A stretch of 64,000 nucleotides of DNA from Janthinobacterium tructae (GTDB lineage Bacteria > Pseudomonadota > Gammaproteobacteria > Burkholderiales > Burkholderiaceae_D): assembly GCF_006517255.1 (NCBI RefSeq), contig NZ_CP041185.1:3658001-3722000 (forward strand), read 5' to 3'. The position numbers and the translations under genes were made by a program. The notes beneath the pieces were generated by a model. The model was not told where the DNA came from. It searched no databases and was given only the letters and a program-made list of their open reading frames with translations. Within the stretch, counting starts at the first letter, position 1. Every line of letters starts with the position of its first letter. Positions 20,134-29,015 of this stretch are shown in pieces.

Positions 20134-20490
20134 ATGAAAAATCAGCCTTTCTTCAAACGCATGGGATTTGCCTTGCAAGGCATTGCAGCGGCTTTTCGTA
20201 TGGAATCGAGCGTTCGCCTGCAGTCCATTGCCACCCTCATGGTGGTGATCGTGCTGGCCTGGTATAAACCCGCCATGATCTGGTGGGCGTTGTTGTTACT
20301 CAATTGCGGCCTGGTATTGGCCGCAGAACTGTTCAACACGGCGCTTGAGCAAATGATCGATCACTTGCATCCGAGCCTGCATCCCAGCATCAAGATCGCC
20401 AAGGATTGCGCCGCTGGCTCTGTACTCATCCTCAGTGCCAGTGCCGCGTGCGTGTTTATTGCTTTTTTGATCGAAGTGAAGGGAATCTAA
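20134..20490 (+). CDS. dgkA: Diacylglycerol kinase family protein
   Basis: The 118-residue membrane protein has three helices and the DgkA pattern AELFNTALEQMIDHL, then KIAKDCAAGSVLI. E. coli DgkA phosphorylates diacylglycerol; Gram-positive relatives phosphorylate undecaprenol. The place next to a polysaccharide region leaves either role open. Length is normal for the family. Confidence 0.92.
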   Translation: MKNQPFFKRMGFALQGIAAAFRMESSVRLQSIATLMVVIVLAWYKPAMIWWALLLLNCGLVLAAELFNTALEQMIDHLHPSLHPSIKIAKDCAAGSVLILSASAACVFIAFLIEVKGI

Positions 20491-20532
20491 GAACGCGTTA
20501 ACGCTCTCACCGAGTGGCCGGATAATGACGGG

Positions 20533-20580
20533 ATGAGAATTCCCTACACCAGCGACATTGATCGAGAGAAATTAGAAGAA
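20533..20580 (+). mobile_element. Fragment of an IS5-type transposase N-terminus
   Basis: The plus frame from 20533 starts M-R-I-P-Y-T-S-D-I-D-R-E-K-L, which resembles the opening of IS5-type transposases, and then loses similarity near 20580. The fragment directly abuts the IS30-type remnant on the other strand. Confidence 0.4.
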
Positions 20581-20772
20581 AGCCTGCCGCAGCATGTGCG
20601 CCCAGTCGGCATCGTACACACCGGTGCAACTGGTGCGTTTGAGTTCGCGGCCTATCTTACTGGCTGAACGGCAAAGACGGTGTTTAACAATGGATCGAAT
20701 GGAGCACAGGTCAGCGCGCATGGTCATGACGGCGCGCTGCTGGGTAGTCAAATGTTTGTAGACTCTCGCCAT
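20572..20772 (-). pseudogene. IS30-family transposase remnant
   Basis: The 66-codon minus frame starts MARVYKHLTTQQRAVM and continues with CSIRSIVKHRLCRSASKIGRELKR, the helix-turn-helix of IS30-family transposases, then YDADWA. It stops after 66 codons where a full enzyme has about 330, so only the N-terminus remains. It marks a past insertion between dgkA and the polysaccharide block. Confidence 0.65.
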
Positions 20773-20878
20773 GGCGGCACATTACAGCAAAGGTGTTACA
20801 CGTGGTTCTTGAGAACACCCAGCTTCATAGACTATCACGCTGTCAAGCAGCGTCATAGTCCGGAATACAGAAATATTG

Positions 20879-22810
20879 CTATGGTGAAACTTCATTTTCC
20901 TTGTCAATTTGCAGGCGCTTGCGGCATCGTTCATTCCATATCAGGTCTTCGATACCACATTGCGGCGTGTATTCTTTGACTGCAGCCAATAACAATTCCC
21001 TCACAGTTTCAAAATTGAACTGATTACAGGCTTTGTCGAGGTCAGACAGGAGCACTTGAAGCTCTGGCCAAGGGAGCTCGGATTCTTGTGCCCGCATGAT
21101 CAGCGGGTGTTCTGTGCCTTCGACGTTGTCGCCAATCAATAACTCTTCATAGAGTTTTTCACCTGGACGCAAGCCGACATGCTCTATGTCTATGCCATCC
21201 GGAGCCGATTTGCTCTTTATTTCCAGGCCACTCAAGTGAATCATGCGTTCGGCCAAAGCCATGATCTTGACCGGTTCGCCCATGTCCAGCACAAAGACAT
21301 CACCTCCTTCTCCCATGGCGCCCGCTTGCAAGACCAGTTGAGCCGCTTCTGGAATGGTCATGAAATAACGGGTGATTTCGGGATGTGTCAGCGTAATGGG
21401 GCCTCCAGCTTCGATTTGCTTGCGGAACAGCGGGACCACCGAGCCTGACGAACCGAGCACATTACCAAATCGCACCATGCAAAAACGGGTACGCGAGTGT
21501 TCTCGCGAGAAGGCCTGCAGAATCAACTCGGCCAGCCTTTTGGTCGTGCCCATTACGTTGGTTGGACGTACGGCCTTGTCGGTGGAGATGAGCACAAAAC
21601 ACTTGACGCCTGCCGTCACGGCTGCTTGTGCAATACTGAGCGTACCAAATACGTTGTTGCGCACGCCCTCGATGGGATTATGCTCAACCAAAGGCACATG
21701 TTTGTAGGCGGCTGCATGGTATAACGTTTCCACATTGAACGTGGTCAGAATACGTTTGCATTTTTCAGTATCGAGCACCGTTCCCAGGAATGGCATAAGT
21801 TCAACATCGAGATGATGCGTGCTATTGATTCCTTTTAATTCCTGCTTGATGGAGTACAGGGCAAATTCCGACATCTCGAGCAGGATTAAGCGTGACGGCT
21901 GCAGCTTGATGATCTGGCGACATAATTCAGATCCAATCGAACCGCCTGCACCAGTCACCATCACCGATTTTCCAGTAATGCAACTTGATATCAGGCCCAA
22001 GTCTGGTGTCACTTGGTCGCGTCCCAACAAATCCTCGATTTCAATATCACGCACGTCCTGCATGCGCAATTCCCCGTTGACCAGGCTTTCTACTGGTGGC
22101 GCGACTTTTACCTTGACCTTGTAATTTTCAACAATATCCAGAATATGACGTTGCTTTCCTTTGCTGATTGATGGCATCGCAAGTAGGATTTCACTGATCC
22201 GCTTTTTTTCGATAACGGATTGCAAGTCTGCAGCAGGGTAAACTTTGATTCCCGAAATGGTTGTGCCTTGGAGTTCTTTCATGTCATCAATAAAGGCAAC
22301 AGGCCGATATTCATGGCCGGCACGCAGCGCACTGGCTAACTGCGTGCCTGATTTTCCCGCACCATAAATAGCCACGCGGATGACAGTATTTTTTTTGCTC
22401 GGTTGTAATAGAATGCCGCGCGCAAAGAAACGACTGGCTACAACATAGGTGATTGCACTGACCCAATAGATGCCAAAGACGCCGCGAGAGTAACCTTCCA
22501 TGTGCGAAGCGAAAGCGCTCAACAGAACCAGGAGCGCGACTGATGCAGTAACGCCAAAAATTACCATATAGACAATTTTTTGGTCGATAAAGCGGATAAC
22601 TGCGCGGTACAGTCCCAGACGCATAAATATGGGAATCGATACAAACGGGGTTGCAATGATCAGCCAAAGATAATGCAAGAACAGTGCCGTATTGACAGCA
22701 TCATATCTTAACAAGATGGATAAACAAAAAGTGAGCGGCAAAAAGACAAAGTCAAATGTCGCGGCAACCATTTTTTTCTGAAAACGGGAAAAACCAAGAA
22801 ATAATTTCAT
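20879..22810 (-). CDS. Membrane nucleotide-sugar 4,6-dehydratase (WbpM/CapD type)
   Basis: This 643-residue protein has four N-terminal membrane helices (residues 13-125), a CoA-binding-like fold (VAIYGAGKSG near 147) and a C-terminal SDR domain (VTGAGGSIGSELCRQI near 285). The active-site segments are LISTDKAVRPTNVMGTTKR and SSGSVVPLFRKQI. The catalytic Tyr of ordinary SDRs is replaced by Met (NVMGTTK), as is known for WbpM. WbpM-type enzymes convert UDP-GlcNAc to UDP-4-keto-6-deoxy-GlcNAc. With the reductase-like gene at 23491-24450 it probably makes UDP-D-QuiNAc. It is the last gene of the minus-strand block. Confidence 0.93.
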   Translation of the reverse strand: MKLFLGFSRFQKKMVAATFDFVFLPLTFCLSILLRYDAVNTALFLHYLWLIIATPFVSIPIFMRLGLYRAVIRFIDQKIVYMVIFGVTASVALLVLLSAFASHMEGYSRGVFGIYWVSAITYVVASRFFARGILLQPSKKNTVIRVAIYGAGKSGTQLASALRAGHEYRPVAFIDDMKELQGTTISGIKVYPAADLQSVIEKKRISEILLAMPSISKGKQRHILDIVENYKVKVKVAPPVESLVNGELRMQDVRDIEIEDLLGRDQVTPDLGLISSCITGKSVMVTGAGGSIGSELCRQIIKLQPSRLILLEMSEFALYSIKQELKGINSTHHLDVELMPFLGTVLDTEKCKRILTTFNVETLYHAAAYKHVPLVEHNPIEGVRNNVFGTLSIAQAAVTAGVKCFVLISTDKAVRPTNVMGTTKRLAELILQAFSREHSRTRFCMVRFGNVLGSSGSVVPLFRKQIEAGGPITLTHPEITRYFMTIPEAAQLVLQAGAMGEGGDVFVLDMGEPVKIMALAERMIHLSGLEIKSKSAPDGIDIEHVGLRPGEKLYEELLIGDNVEGTEHPLIMRAQESELPWPELQVLLSDLDKACNQFNFETVRELLLAAVKEYTPQCGIEDLIWNERCRKRLQIDKENEVSP

Positions 22811-22946
22811 TTTTATTGTAATTACTGAAGCAATTGACCTGACAATAATGTTTTTAAATAAATTTCGATGAATAAAAGTACTAATTTTTTACCATTAGAT
22901 ATTTTATTAATTTAATTTTTTGATAAATTTCAAATTCTCAATAAAA

Positions 22947-23513
22947 TTAATGCGTAATGCCATCCCTACGCAGCACTTTTAAAAAAGTAAGAAATATTAT
23001 TTTTACGTCTAAAAGTAAAGATTGACGCTGCATATATTCAGCATCCAGTTTTACTTTCGTAGGAATAGGCAGCTCATCTCTACCATTGACTTGCGCCCAA
23101 CCCGTCAGACCAGGCAAAATTTTATCTACGCCATTTTGAGTGCGCAATTCGATCAAATCCTGTTGATTAAACAATGCAGGTCGAGGACCGACAAAGCTCA
23201 TGTTGCCACAAATAATACTCCATAGTTGCGGTAATTCATCCAGACTACTTTTTCGCAGGAAATTACCCACTGGCGTCAAATGAGAATGAGCATCTGCCAA
23301 CAGGTGGGTCGCTACTGCTGGTGTGCCGACACGCATGCTACGAAATTTTGGCATTTTGAAAATTTTATTGTAGCGACCCACGCGATCCGACCAGTACAAC
23401 ACCGGCCCTGGCGAAGTAACACGTACTAACAGTGCCACTATTACGATAGGGATGAGTAAGATTAGTGATGCTATCAACACTAATACGAAGTCAAACAGTC
23501 TTTTCATTGTCAT
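22947..23513 (-). CDS. Initiating sugar-phosphate transferase (PglC-like, bacterial sugar transferase family)
   Basis: The 188-residue monotopic protein has one N-terminal hydrophobic helix, then FRSMRVGT, the catalytic Asp-Glu pair in [16 protein letters not shown] and [13 protein letters not shown]. It transfers a sugar phosphate to undecaprenyl phosphate, the first step of O-antigen or capsule repeats. The likely donor is the product of the neighbouring dehydratase and reductase (inferred). Its start overlaps the preceding gene by 23 bp, so they are coupled. Met3 is an alternative start. Confidence 0.93.
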   Translation of the reverse strand: MTMKRLFDFVLVLIASLILLIPIVIVALLVRVTSPGPVLYWSDRVGRYNKIFKMPKFRSMRVGTPAVATHLLADAHSHLTPVGNFLRKSSLDELPQLWSIICGNMSFVGPRPALFNQQDLIELRTQNGVDKILPGLTGWAQVNGRDELPIPTKVKLDAEYMQRQSLLLDVKIIFLTFLKVLRRDGITH

Positions 23514-24450
23514 TTCCTTTGGCTGTTTTTTCTAAACCTTGATCCAATGTAAGTGGCGGCTGCCACCCTAATATTCGACGCGTTTTTTCGATATCAACCT
23601 GCAGGGAACCACACAGGCGCTGTGCCACGTCTTGCTTGCCAAGCATTCCTGCCGCCAGTTTCAACAAGCTGGCGGGAACTGGCACGAGTCTTGCCGGACA
23701 CCCCATGGCGCGTCCCATCCGTTGCAATAATTCGGTGGTGGACGTGTCCTGCCCATCAGAAACCAGAAAGGTCTGTCCGGCTGCGCCAGGATGGCGTACA
23801 CAGGTGATGAGCAGATCCACAATATTGTCGAGTGCCACCAAACTGCGCTGATTATGGATCGCCCCTAGGGGCAGGGGCAGGCTGCGCCCCAGCCACCGCA
23901 TCATTACGGCAAAGTTGGCCCTTACGCCAGGTCCGTATATCAGGGGCGGGCGAATAATGCATACTTCCATGCCCGTCCGCGTCTCCAGAGCGCGTAAGCC
24001 TTGTTCCGCTTCCATCTTCGATATTCCATACGCGTCGACCGGAGCGGGAACATCATCTGCGGCAAACGCTGTGCCAGGAACAGTCACTTCACCATTAACC
24101 TTGATGGAACTGACAAAAACAAACCTACGCACCCCCGCCGCTGCCGCCTGACGCGCGAGGGCCAACGTTCCTTGCACGTTCACACGGCGAAATTCTTCAA
24201 GCGGATCTGCTGCTGTATCGTCCATGATATGAACTCGGGCAGCGCTGTGCACTACTTCGGTAACGCCATAAAGGGCCGCAGTCCAATCGGTATCTACAGC
24301 TAAATCACTCACTACTACCTTTTCCACGCCAAAGGGCACGACCGCATCGGCATGACGTACTGCTGCTCGCACGGAGTTGCTGCCTTCCTGCACTAGTCTT
24401 GTCAAAACAGATGAGCCGACAAAGCCGGTGCCACCGGTAACCAAAATCAT
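23491..24450 (-). CDS. NAD-dependent epimerase/reductase (WbpV-like)
   Basis: The 319-residue extended SDR has TGGTGFVGSSVL at residues 5-16, VHSAARVHIM, VFVSSIKVNG and catalytic Tyr-Lys in DAYGISK. The pattern matches the WbpV/WbuB branch that reduces UDP-4-keto-6-deoxy-GlcNAc at C4 to UDP-QuiNAc. Standing next to a WbpM-type dehydratase and a sugar transferase supports that role, but plain 4-epimerase activity is not excluded. Confidence 0.85.
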   Translation of the reverse strand: MILVTGGTGFVGSSVLTRLVQEGSNSVRAAVRHADAVVPFGVEKVVVSDLAVDTDWTAALYGVTEVVHSAARVHIMDDTAADPLEEFRRVNVQGTLALARQAAAAGVRRFVFVSSIKVNGEVTVPGTAFAADDVPAPVDAYGISKMEAEQGLRALETRTGMEVCIIRPPLIYGPGVRANFAVMMRWLGRSLPLPLGAIHNQRSLVALDNIVDLLITCVRHPGAAGQTFLVSDGQDTSTTELLQRMGRAMGCPARLVPVPASLLKLAAGMLGKQDVAQRLCGSLQVDIEKTRRILGWQPPLTLDQGLEKTAKGNDNEKTV

Positions 24451-24518
24451 TTTTTTCCTTTAATTATTTTTTTGAAAAGTATGCGAACTGCTTCGTGGAT
24501 TACAGCCGGAGTTAGTGC

Positions 24519-25685
24519 TTAAGCGTGCGACTGTCCGCCAAGGACATCTGCATAATATTGCCGCATTGCTTCAACGATGACATCTTGGGAAAAATCCTGA
24601 TAGGCGCGGCGCTGTGCGGCCTCTCCCATTTGTTTACGTAATGTTTCATCCGTATACAAGCGCAGCATCGCGTCCTGTATTTGACCTAGATTCGTAGTTT
24701 CATGAAAGAGACCGGTGACGTCGCCCTTGACAGCGTCGGTCAAGCCATAGATATGAGAAACGATTGCGGGTAATCCAACACCCGCAGCTTGTATTGTTGC
24801 CGAACTGAAACCTTCAAGCGCACTGGGTAGGCAAAACACATCGGATGCCGACATATAGTGTTCAGGCTTGTTGGTGTAATTGACGCGGTGAACCTTGTGA
24901 GCACAGTCAGCCCAGTCCCTTTCCAGTTGCGGCGTCAATCCATCCTCATCTGGTCCAACAATTAATAGTTGGGCGTTTGGCATTTCCTCTTCAATGGTAG
25001 CAAACGCTCTGGTCAGATTTTGTATACCTTTTACGTGTGTCAAACGCGCTAGAAACAGGAATACTACAGCATTTGCGCCGATGTTCAATTCCGAACGCAC
25101 TGTCTGGCGGGCCAATCGATCAAACTTAAAACGCTGCATATCTACGCCACTGATCGATCCTTGACCAAGTACCTTGATCTTTGCTGGTTTGACGACGTTC
25201 TCTTGGATAAGAAAATCTCGTTGCGACGGGCTGTCGGCCAGAAGATGAGTAGCGCAGGCTGCAACCACCCGATCCATCCACTTCAGGATAATCCTTGCAA
25301 CCCCAGTCTTGGCAAACCACACTTGGCCCGTGAAAATGTGTATTCGCACGGGTATGCGCGCCAGCCAGGCACCCAGCATGGCCAGCAAACCTGCCTTCGG
25401 CATCAGCGAATGCACACAGTCATAACGCTGCTGCCGGAAAATTCGTATCAGCGCGATTAGCGCACACACGTCGGCAACAATACTAATCTTTCGTTCGATC
25501 GAAATTGACTTGAAGCTGACACGGGTATTGAGCATGCTTTTCAGTTCGCGGCCATCACCGCTGCATAACAGAGTTATGTCGTAAAATTCAGACAATCGCT
25601 CTACATGCTCACGCATAAATACTTGAAGCGGGATAGGCACGGTTGAGACAATACAAATCTTTTTTCTGATCATTCTTCCATCCAC
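24519..25685 (-). CDS. Glycosyltransferase family 4
   Basis: This 388-residue GT-B enzyme has the N-terminal half VHSLMPKAGLLAMLGAWLA and, in the C-terminal half, FLARLTHVKGIQNLTRAF followed by the donor-site motif PSALEGFSSATIQAAGVGLP, which carries the family's E-G-F-S with a second acid missing (usual EGxxxxxxE). It should add one sugar to the lipid-linked repeat. The donor cannot be told from sequence. It lies 68 bp upstream of the epimerase/reductase gene, in the same block. Confidence 0.88.
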   Translation of the reverse strand: MDGRMIRKKICIVSTVPIPLQVFMREHVERLSEFYDITLLCSGDGRELKSMLNTRVSFKSISIERKISIVADVCALIALIRIFRQQRYDCVHSLMPKAGLLAMLGAWLARIPVRIHIFTGQVWFAKTGVARIILKWMDRVVAACATHLLADSPSQRDFLIQENVVKPAKIKVLGQGSISGVDMQRFKFDRLARQTVRSELNIGANAVVFLFLARLTHVKGIQNLTRAFATIEEEMPNAQLLIVGPDEDGLTPQLERDWADCAHKVHRVNYTNKPEHYMSASDVFCLPSALEGFSSATIQAAGVGLPAIVSHIYGLTDAVKGDVTGLFHETTNLGQIQDAMLRLYTDETLRKQMGEAAQRRAYQDFSQDVIVEAMRQYYADVLGGQSHA

Positions 25686-25735
25686 TCTATATTTTTACCA
25701 GTATTGCAGCGCGGCGCGCTAACCGCTCAAATCAA

Positions 25736-26716
25736 TTAGGCCAAACGCGCGCTGGAATCGGCAATAAGGCGTGGAATACTTGCGGTAATTGGCTCCAAAG
25801 GGAAAAATCCCAATGTCTTACCAATCAGGTCCGATGAGTAATGGGTCCTGCGTGTTAAAGCATTGATACGCGCAGTCGTTAGCGGAAGTTTTAGCCACGG
25901 TGGAGTGAGCTTCACCAATAGGCGTAATATCCTCTCCGGCAATACCAATTTTGGTGGCGCTACTTGCATGGCATGTGCAAGCGCGTCAACGACTTCGCCT
26001 AAGGGGCAATCATTCGCCACAATGAATACTTTTCCGAGCGCGCGGGTATCGTAGGCACATTTCACCAATGCACGCACTACATCTTGCACATGGACATAAT
26101 TACCCATCGCTTCTTGGCGCCCAATACGAAAAAATATACCGCGCTTGATCATACGTGCCATAGCATGGAATGATTGATTTGGCATTGTAGTGCCAATAAC
26201 AATCGTCGGGCGAATGATTGTAAAGCTAAATAGCGGTTCAATCAAAGCAAATTCATGTACCAGTTGATCGGAAGCAGTTTTGCTGACCTCATATATACCT
26301 TTCGGTTGCTCTGCACTGGATTCCGTGATGGTGCGTCCGGATTGGGCTCCTTCACCGTCAAGTCCATATGCACCGACGCTGCTTAATTGTACCCAATGAA
26401 CAGGTTTGCCATATTTCTTGATCGATGCATGTACGGCATTTAATAAGTTCTGGGTACCATTAACGTGTAACTGCTGCATTAGACGCTCGTCTTTAATTTC
26501 GCCAGCACAATGAAAAACCACATCGGATCCGTCAACGAAAACGTCTAGGGCTATTCCTTCATGTAGAAGGTCTCCCTTGATATTGCATATTCCGTGCTTA
26601 GCGGGCAACTCTTTCCGTGTCAGGATAGAAATGTCGTGATTCAATAAAATCAGTTCCTCAAGTAGAAACTTTCCAATGAATCCAGATACACTGGTGATAG
26701 ATATTTTCATTGGCAT
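25736..26716 (-). CDS. NAD-dependent epimerase/dehydratase family protein, atypical cofactor motif
   Basis: The 326-residue extended SDR has catalytic Tyr-Lys in IYEVSKTASDQLV, Ser in LSSVGAYG, and IRPTIVIG. The first Gly of the usual TGxxGFIG is Ser (TSVSGFIG), so cofactor binding may differ. The N-terminal part is GC-poor like its upstream neighbours. Probably it makes or modifies a nucleotide sugar of the polysaccharide. The substrate is unknown. Confidence 0.8.
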   Translation of the reverse strand: MPMKISITSVSGFIGKFLLEELILLNHDISILTRKELPAKHGICNIKGDLLHEGIALDVFVDGSDVVFHCAGEIKDERLMQQLHVNGTQNLLNAVHASIKKYGKPVHWVQLSSVGAYGLDGEGAQSGRTITESSAEQPKGIYEVSKTASDQLVHEFALIEPLFSFTIIRPTIVIGTTMPNQSFHAMARMIKRGIFFRIGRQEAMGNYVHVQDVVRALVKCAYDTRALGKVFIVANDCPLGEVVDALAHAMQVAPPKLVLPERILRLLVKLTPPWLKLPLTTARINALTRRTHYSSDLIGKTLGFFPLEPITASIPRLIADSSARLA

Positions 26717-26788
26717 AATGCTTATATGAGTTCGGAAATGTTTAATAGTGGAGTTTACATGATGGACGTAGAAGTATAGCGAACCATC

Positions 26789-27880
26789 TTACTTATCCAG
26801 CACGCTCCGCTTCTCGCTTTCAGAAGCCAGCATATTTTTTTCCAGCAATATGGCAGCCATCTTTTTCTGATAAATTATGGCACCAGCAATAAACACCGAA
26901 ATATAACTATATATTCGCAGTCGCACTGCGGTTCCAAGATTGTCGTTCCCCATCAACCAAATAGTTGAATATGATATAAAAAATACCACAAGATAGTTAA
27001 TGAAAGGTGTTGAGTATTTTCTATTTCTTATTAGGTAAGTGAATACAATGATAAACGGAAAACTTTCAATCAAAAAAACTCCAATAGCTACCGCATTGGG
27101 GAAGTATAAGCCAAACATCTGGAAAATAAAGCTTTTAAAAAAATCAGGAATAAATGACGCAAAAGAGTCAAAGCGGATACCTATATTAGAACCTCCATCC
27201 ATATCATCAAAACTACCACGATATGAGAAAATTGGATCAAGTAATCCAATTAGAAATAAAATATTTAGCGTGAAAAAAAATAAAATCAAACAAAAAGAAA
27301 GCGAGATTTTCCTGAAGTTAAAATAATTAAATCCAATAAATGAAATGAAAAATCCAAAGCCCAAATATGGTCTAAAAAGGTATAGAAAAAAACTAATTCC
27401 GATAATCAACAAGACGTACCATATTTTCAAAGAAAAATTTTTGCTTTTAATAAATGCCCTGACTGTCAATAATCCAAGTAAGAATATTAGTACCATGAAT
27501 ACGTCACGGTAAATATCAAAAGTATAGAAAAATAGCGTTGGATAAATAGCAATCGCTGCTGCCACGCCCCAATAAATTCGTTTTCGCGCTGGGCTATCTT
27601 TGTATATTGAAAGATTTGCAGCAAGTAGAGGTATTATTATTACTCCCAAAAATGCCAGGAAATAACTCACACCTTCCCGTGAATACATTCCCTGGTCATT
27701 CAAGAAGCGTAGAATGACAGGCCAAATGTTTGGAATTTCGCTATCCTGTCCTTGCGCATAAGTATCATAATATTCCGAGTCATTCCCGCCTCCAAAAAAA
27801 ATTGTTGGGAATAACGAAAAATATACAAAAATGGAAATTTTCGCCAATGTGGTGGCGATGAATAGAAGTCGATATTTCAC
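26789..27880 (-). CDS. Polytopic membrane protein, probable Wzy/EpsG-type polymerase
   Basis: The 363-residue protein has about ten membrane helices and very AT-rich codons (many AAA, TTT, ATA), unlike the flanking core genes. A periplasmic loop begins FFGGGNDSEYYDTYAQG, and later comes IYRDVFMVLIFLLG, both resembling EpsG/Wzy-type polymerases, which are diverged. Location between glycosyltransferase genes and a flippase remnant suggests the O-antigen polymerase. The call rests on topology and context, not strong motifs. Confidence 0.7.
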   Translation of the reverse strand: MKYRLLFIATTLAKISIFVYFSLFPTIFFGGGNDSEYYDTYAQGQDSEIPNIWPVILRFLNDQGMYSREGVSYFLAFLGVIIIPLLAANLSIYKDSPARKRIYWGVAAAIAIYPTLFFYTFDIYRDVFMVLIFLLGLLTVRAFIKSKNFSLKIWYVLLIIGISFFLYLFRPYLGFGFFISFIGFNYFNFRKISLSFCLILFFFTLNILFLIGLLDPIFSYRGSFDDMDGGSNIGIRFDSFASFIPDFFKSFIFQMFGLYFPNAVAIGVFLIESFPFIIVFTYLIRNRKYSTPFINYLVVFFISYSTIWLMGNDNLGTAVRLRIYSYISVFIAGAIIYQKKMAAILLEKNMLASESEKRSVLDK

Positions 27881-27894
27881 TAGGATAGTCCTTC

Positions 27895-27940
27895 ATTAAT
27901 CACAAATTCCAGAAAATACTCCAGCCAGAATGTGATTAAT
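27895..27940. repeat. Inverted repeat upstream of the Wzy-like gene
   Basis: ATTAATCACA at 27895-27904 and TGTGATTAAT at 27931-27940 are perfect 10-bp arms 26 bases apart, 15 bp before the Wzy-like start. They could be an operator or a hairpin in the message. Confidence 0.45.
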
Positions 27941-28022
27941 ATTATGCTGATTATTTTTTGCGGCATTCGCAATGTTAGTTCACTATGTCGAAGTCAGATA
28001 ATGTTAATATTATCTAATTGCA

Positions 28023-28320
28023 TTAATACCGCGCACTGAATAATTTGTTTTCATTAAAACGACCGAGTGCAAAGCAAGAGGCGATGCGGAGTAAATATTC
28101 TGGCATATTTAAATGGATATCTCGCATTACTAAAAATGCATTAGCTCTCAAAAATGATAAATATAAGTCAACGGATTTTTCAATTGAAAAATCGGATGCC
28201 CGTAAATTGGATTTTTCAGAAAGGTCAGCGTAGCCAGATGCATCAAGCGCTGCAATATCTTTTATGCACGTAACGAAATTTTCCAGTGGAAATGAGAGCC
28301 CTTTTTTATGGTAGCTGTAG
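28023..28320 (-). pseudogene. C-terminal fragment, probably of a GT4-type glycosyltransferase
   Basis: A minus frame without a start codon is open from about 28320 to a TAA at 28023-28025. It contains KDIAALDASGYADLSEKSNL followed by DFSIEKSVDLYLSFL, which resembles the C-terminal tail of GT4 glycosyltransferases (Leu-rich helix, then F-S-x-E). The frame is fused to the end of the broken flippase, as expected after a deletion joined two genes. Enzyme specificity cannot be told. Confidence 0.5.
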
Positions 28321-28407
28321 CATGGTGACGACGGTCATTGGAATCATCATGGAATAAGCAACAAAATGACGTGTCTTTTGTGCATCCAATTTTGGCAACA
28401 GACGCCG

Positions 28408-29013
28408 TCAGCTGAATTTGAGGCCAAAACGATACCAAGGTAACAGCAGGAATAACGTACAGCTAGGCATCCAGATCAAACCATACATTGCGCCCCGCAT
28501 TCCATATAATGCCCATCCGACCACTACGCCGGTGGCACCGACTAGAACACTGGTTGAATTGATAATTGCGAACGCTTTTACCCGTTGGTGGCCGTTCAAT
28601 ATACCCATTAAAAGATTTGTCAGTGCAATTGTAAACTGTGCAGCGACCAATACCCTTACCACAGTTGCATAGTTATCTGTATTAAATAGCCAACGAGATA
28701 TTTCTGAAGCGCCAACCAGTAAACCCAAAAAAAGCATTAAATAAAATACAAGCGTTATCATGCTAGCAGCCCTTAAATAGCCGTTTAGCTGCACTTCCTC
28801 TTTATTAAACTCGGCAACATATTTGATAATTCCAGTATTAATTCCACCACCAGCCAATATCGTTATCATCGACATCAAGCTCATGAACTGGCCTAGTTGA
28901 CCAAGTCCTTCTGTACCTAAATAAATGGCAACTATTTTTACTATCCGGAGTCCTGCTATCAGTTTTCTTAAAATCGACGCCGCAAAAAGTATACCGACTT
29001 TCAGAAAACACAT
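28408..29013 (-). pseudogene. Truncated WzxE-like flippase
   Basis: Only 201 residues remain, against about 415 for WzxE-type flippases. The N-terminal half aligns well: GLGQLGQFMSLMSMITILAGG, GIIKYVAEFNKEE and VVGWALYGMRGAMYGL. The frame ends at TGA 28408-28410, but reading on in frame gives RRLLPKLDAQ and FVAYSMMIPMTVVTMLQL, which still fits the next flippase helix, before a TAA at 28306-28308. The rest is gone and another gene's tail follows. The start lies 2 bp after the wecE stop. The protein should not be functional. No other flippase is in the window. Confidence 0.85.
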
Positions 29014-29015
29014 GC

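Noticed and set aside
28045..28233. 62-codon plus-strand frame
   Set aside because: It is the complement of the minus-strand glycosyltransferase-like fragment.
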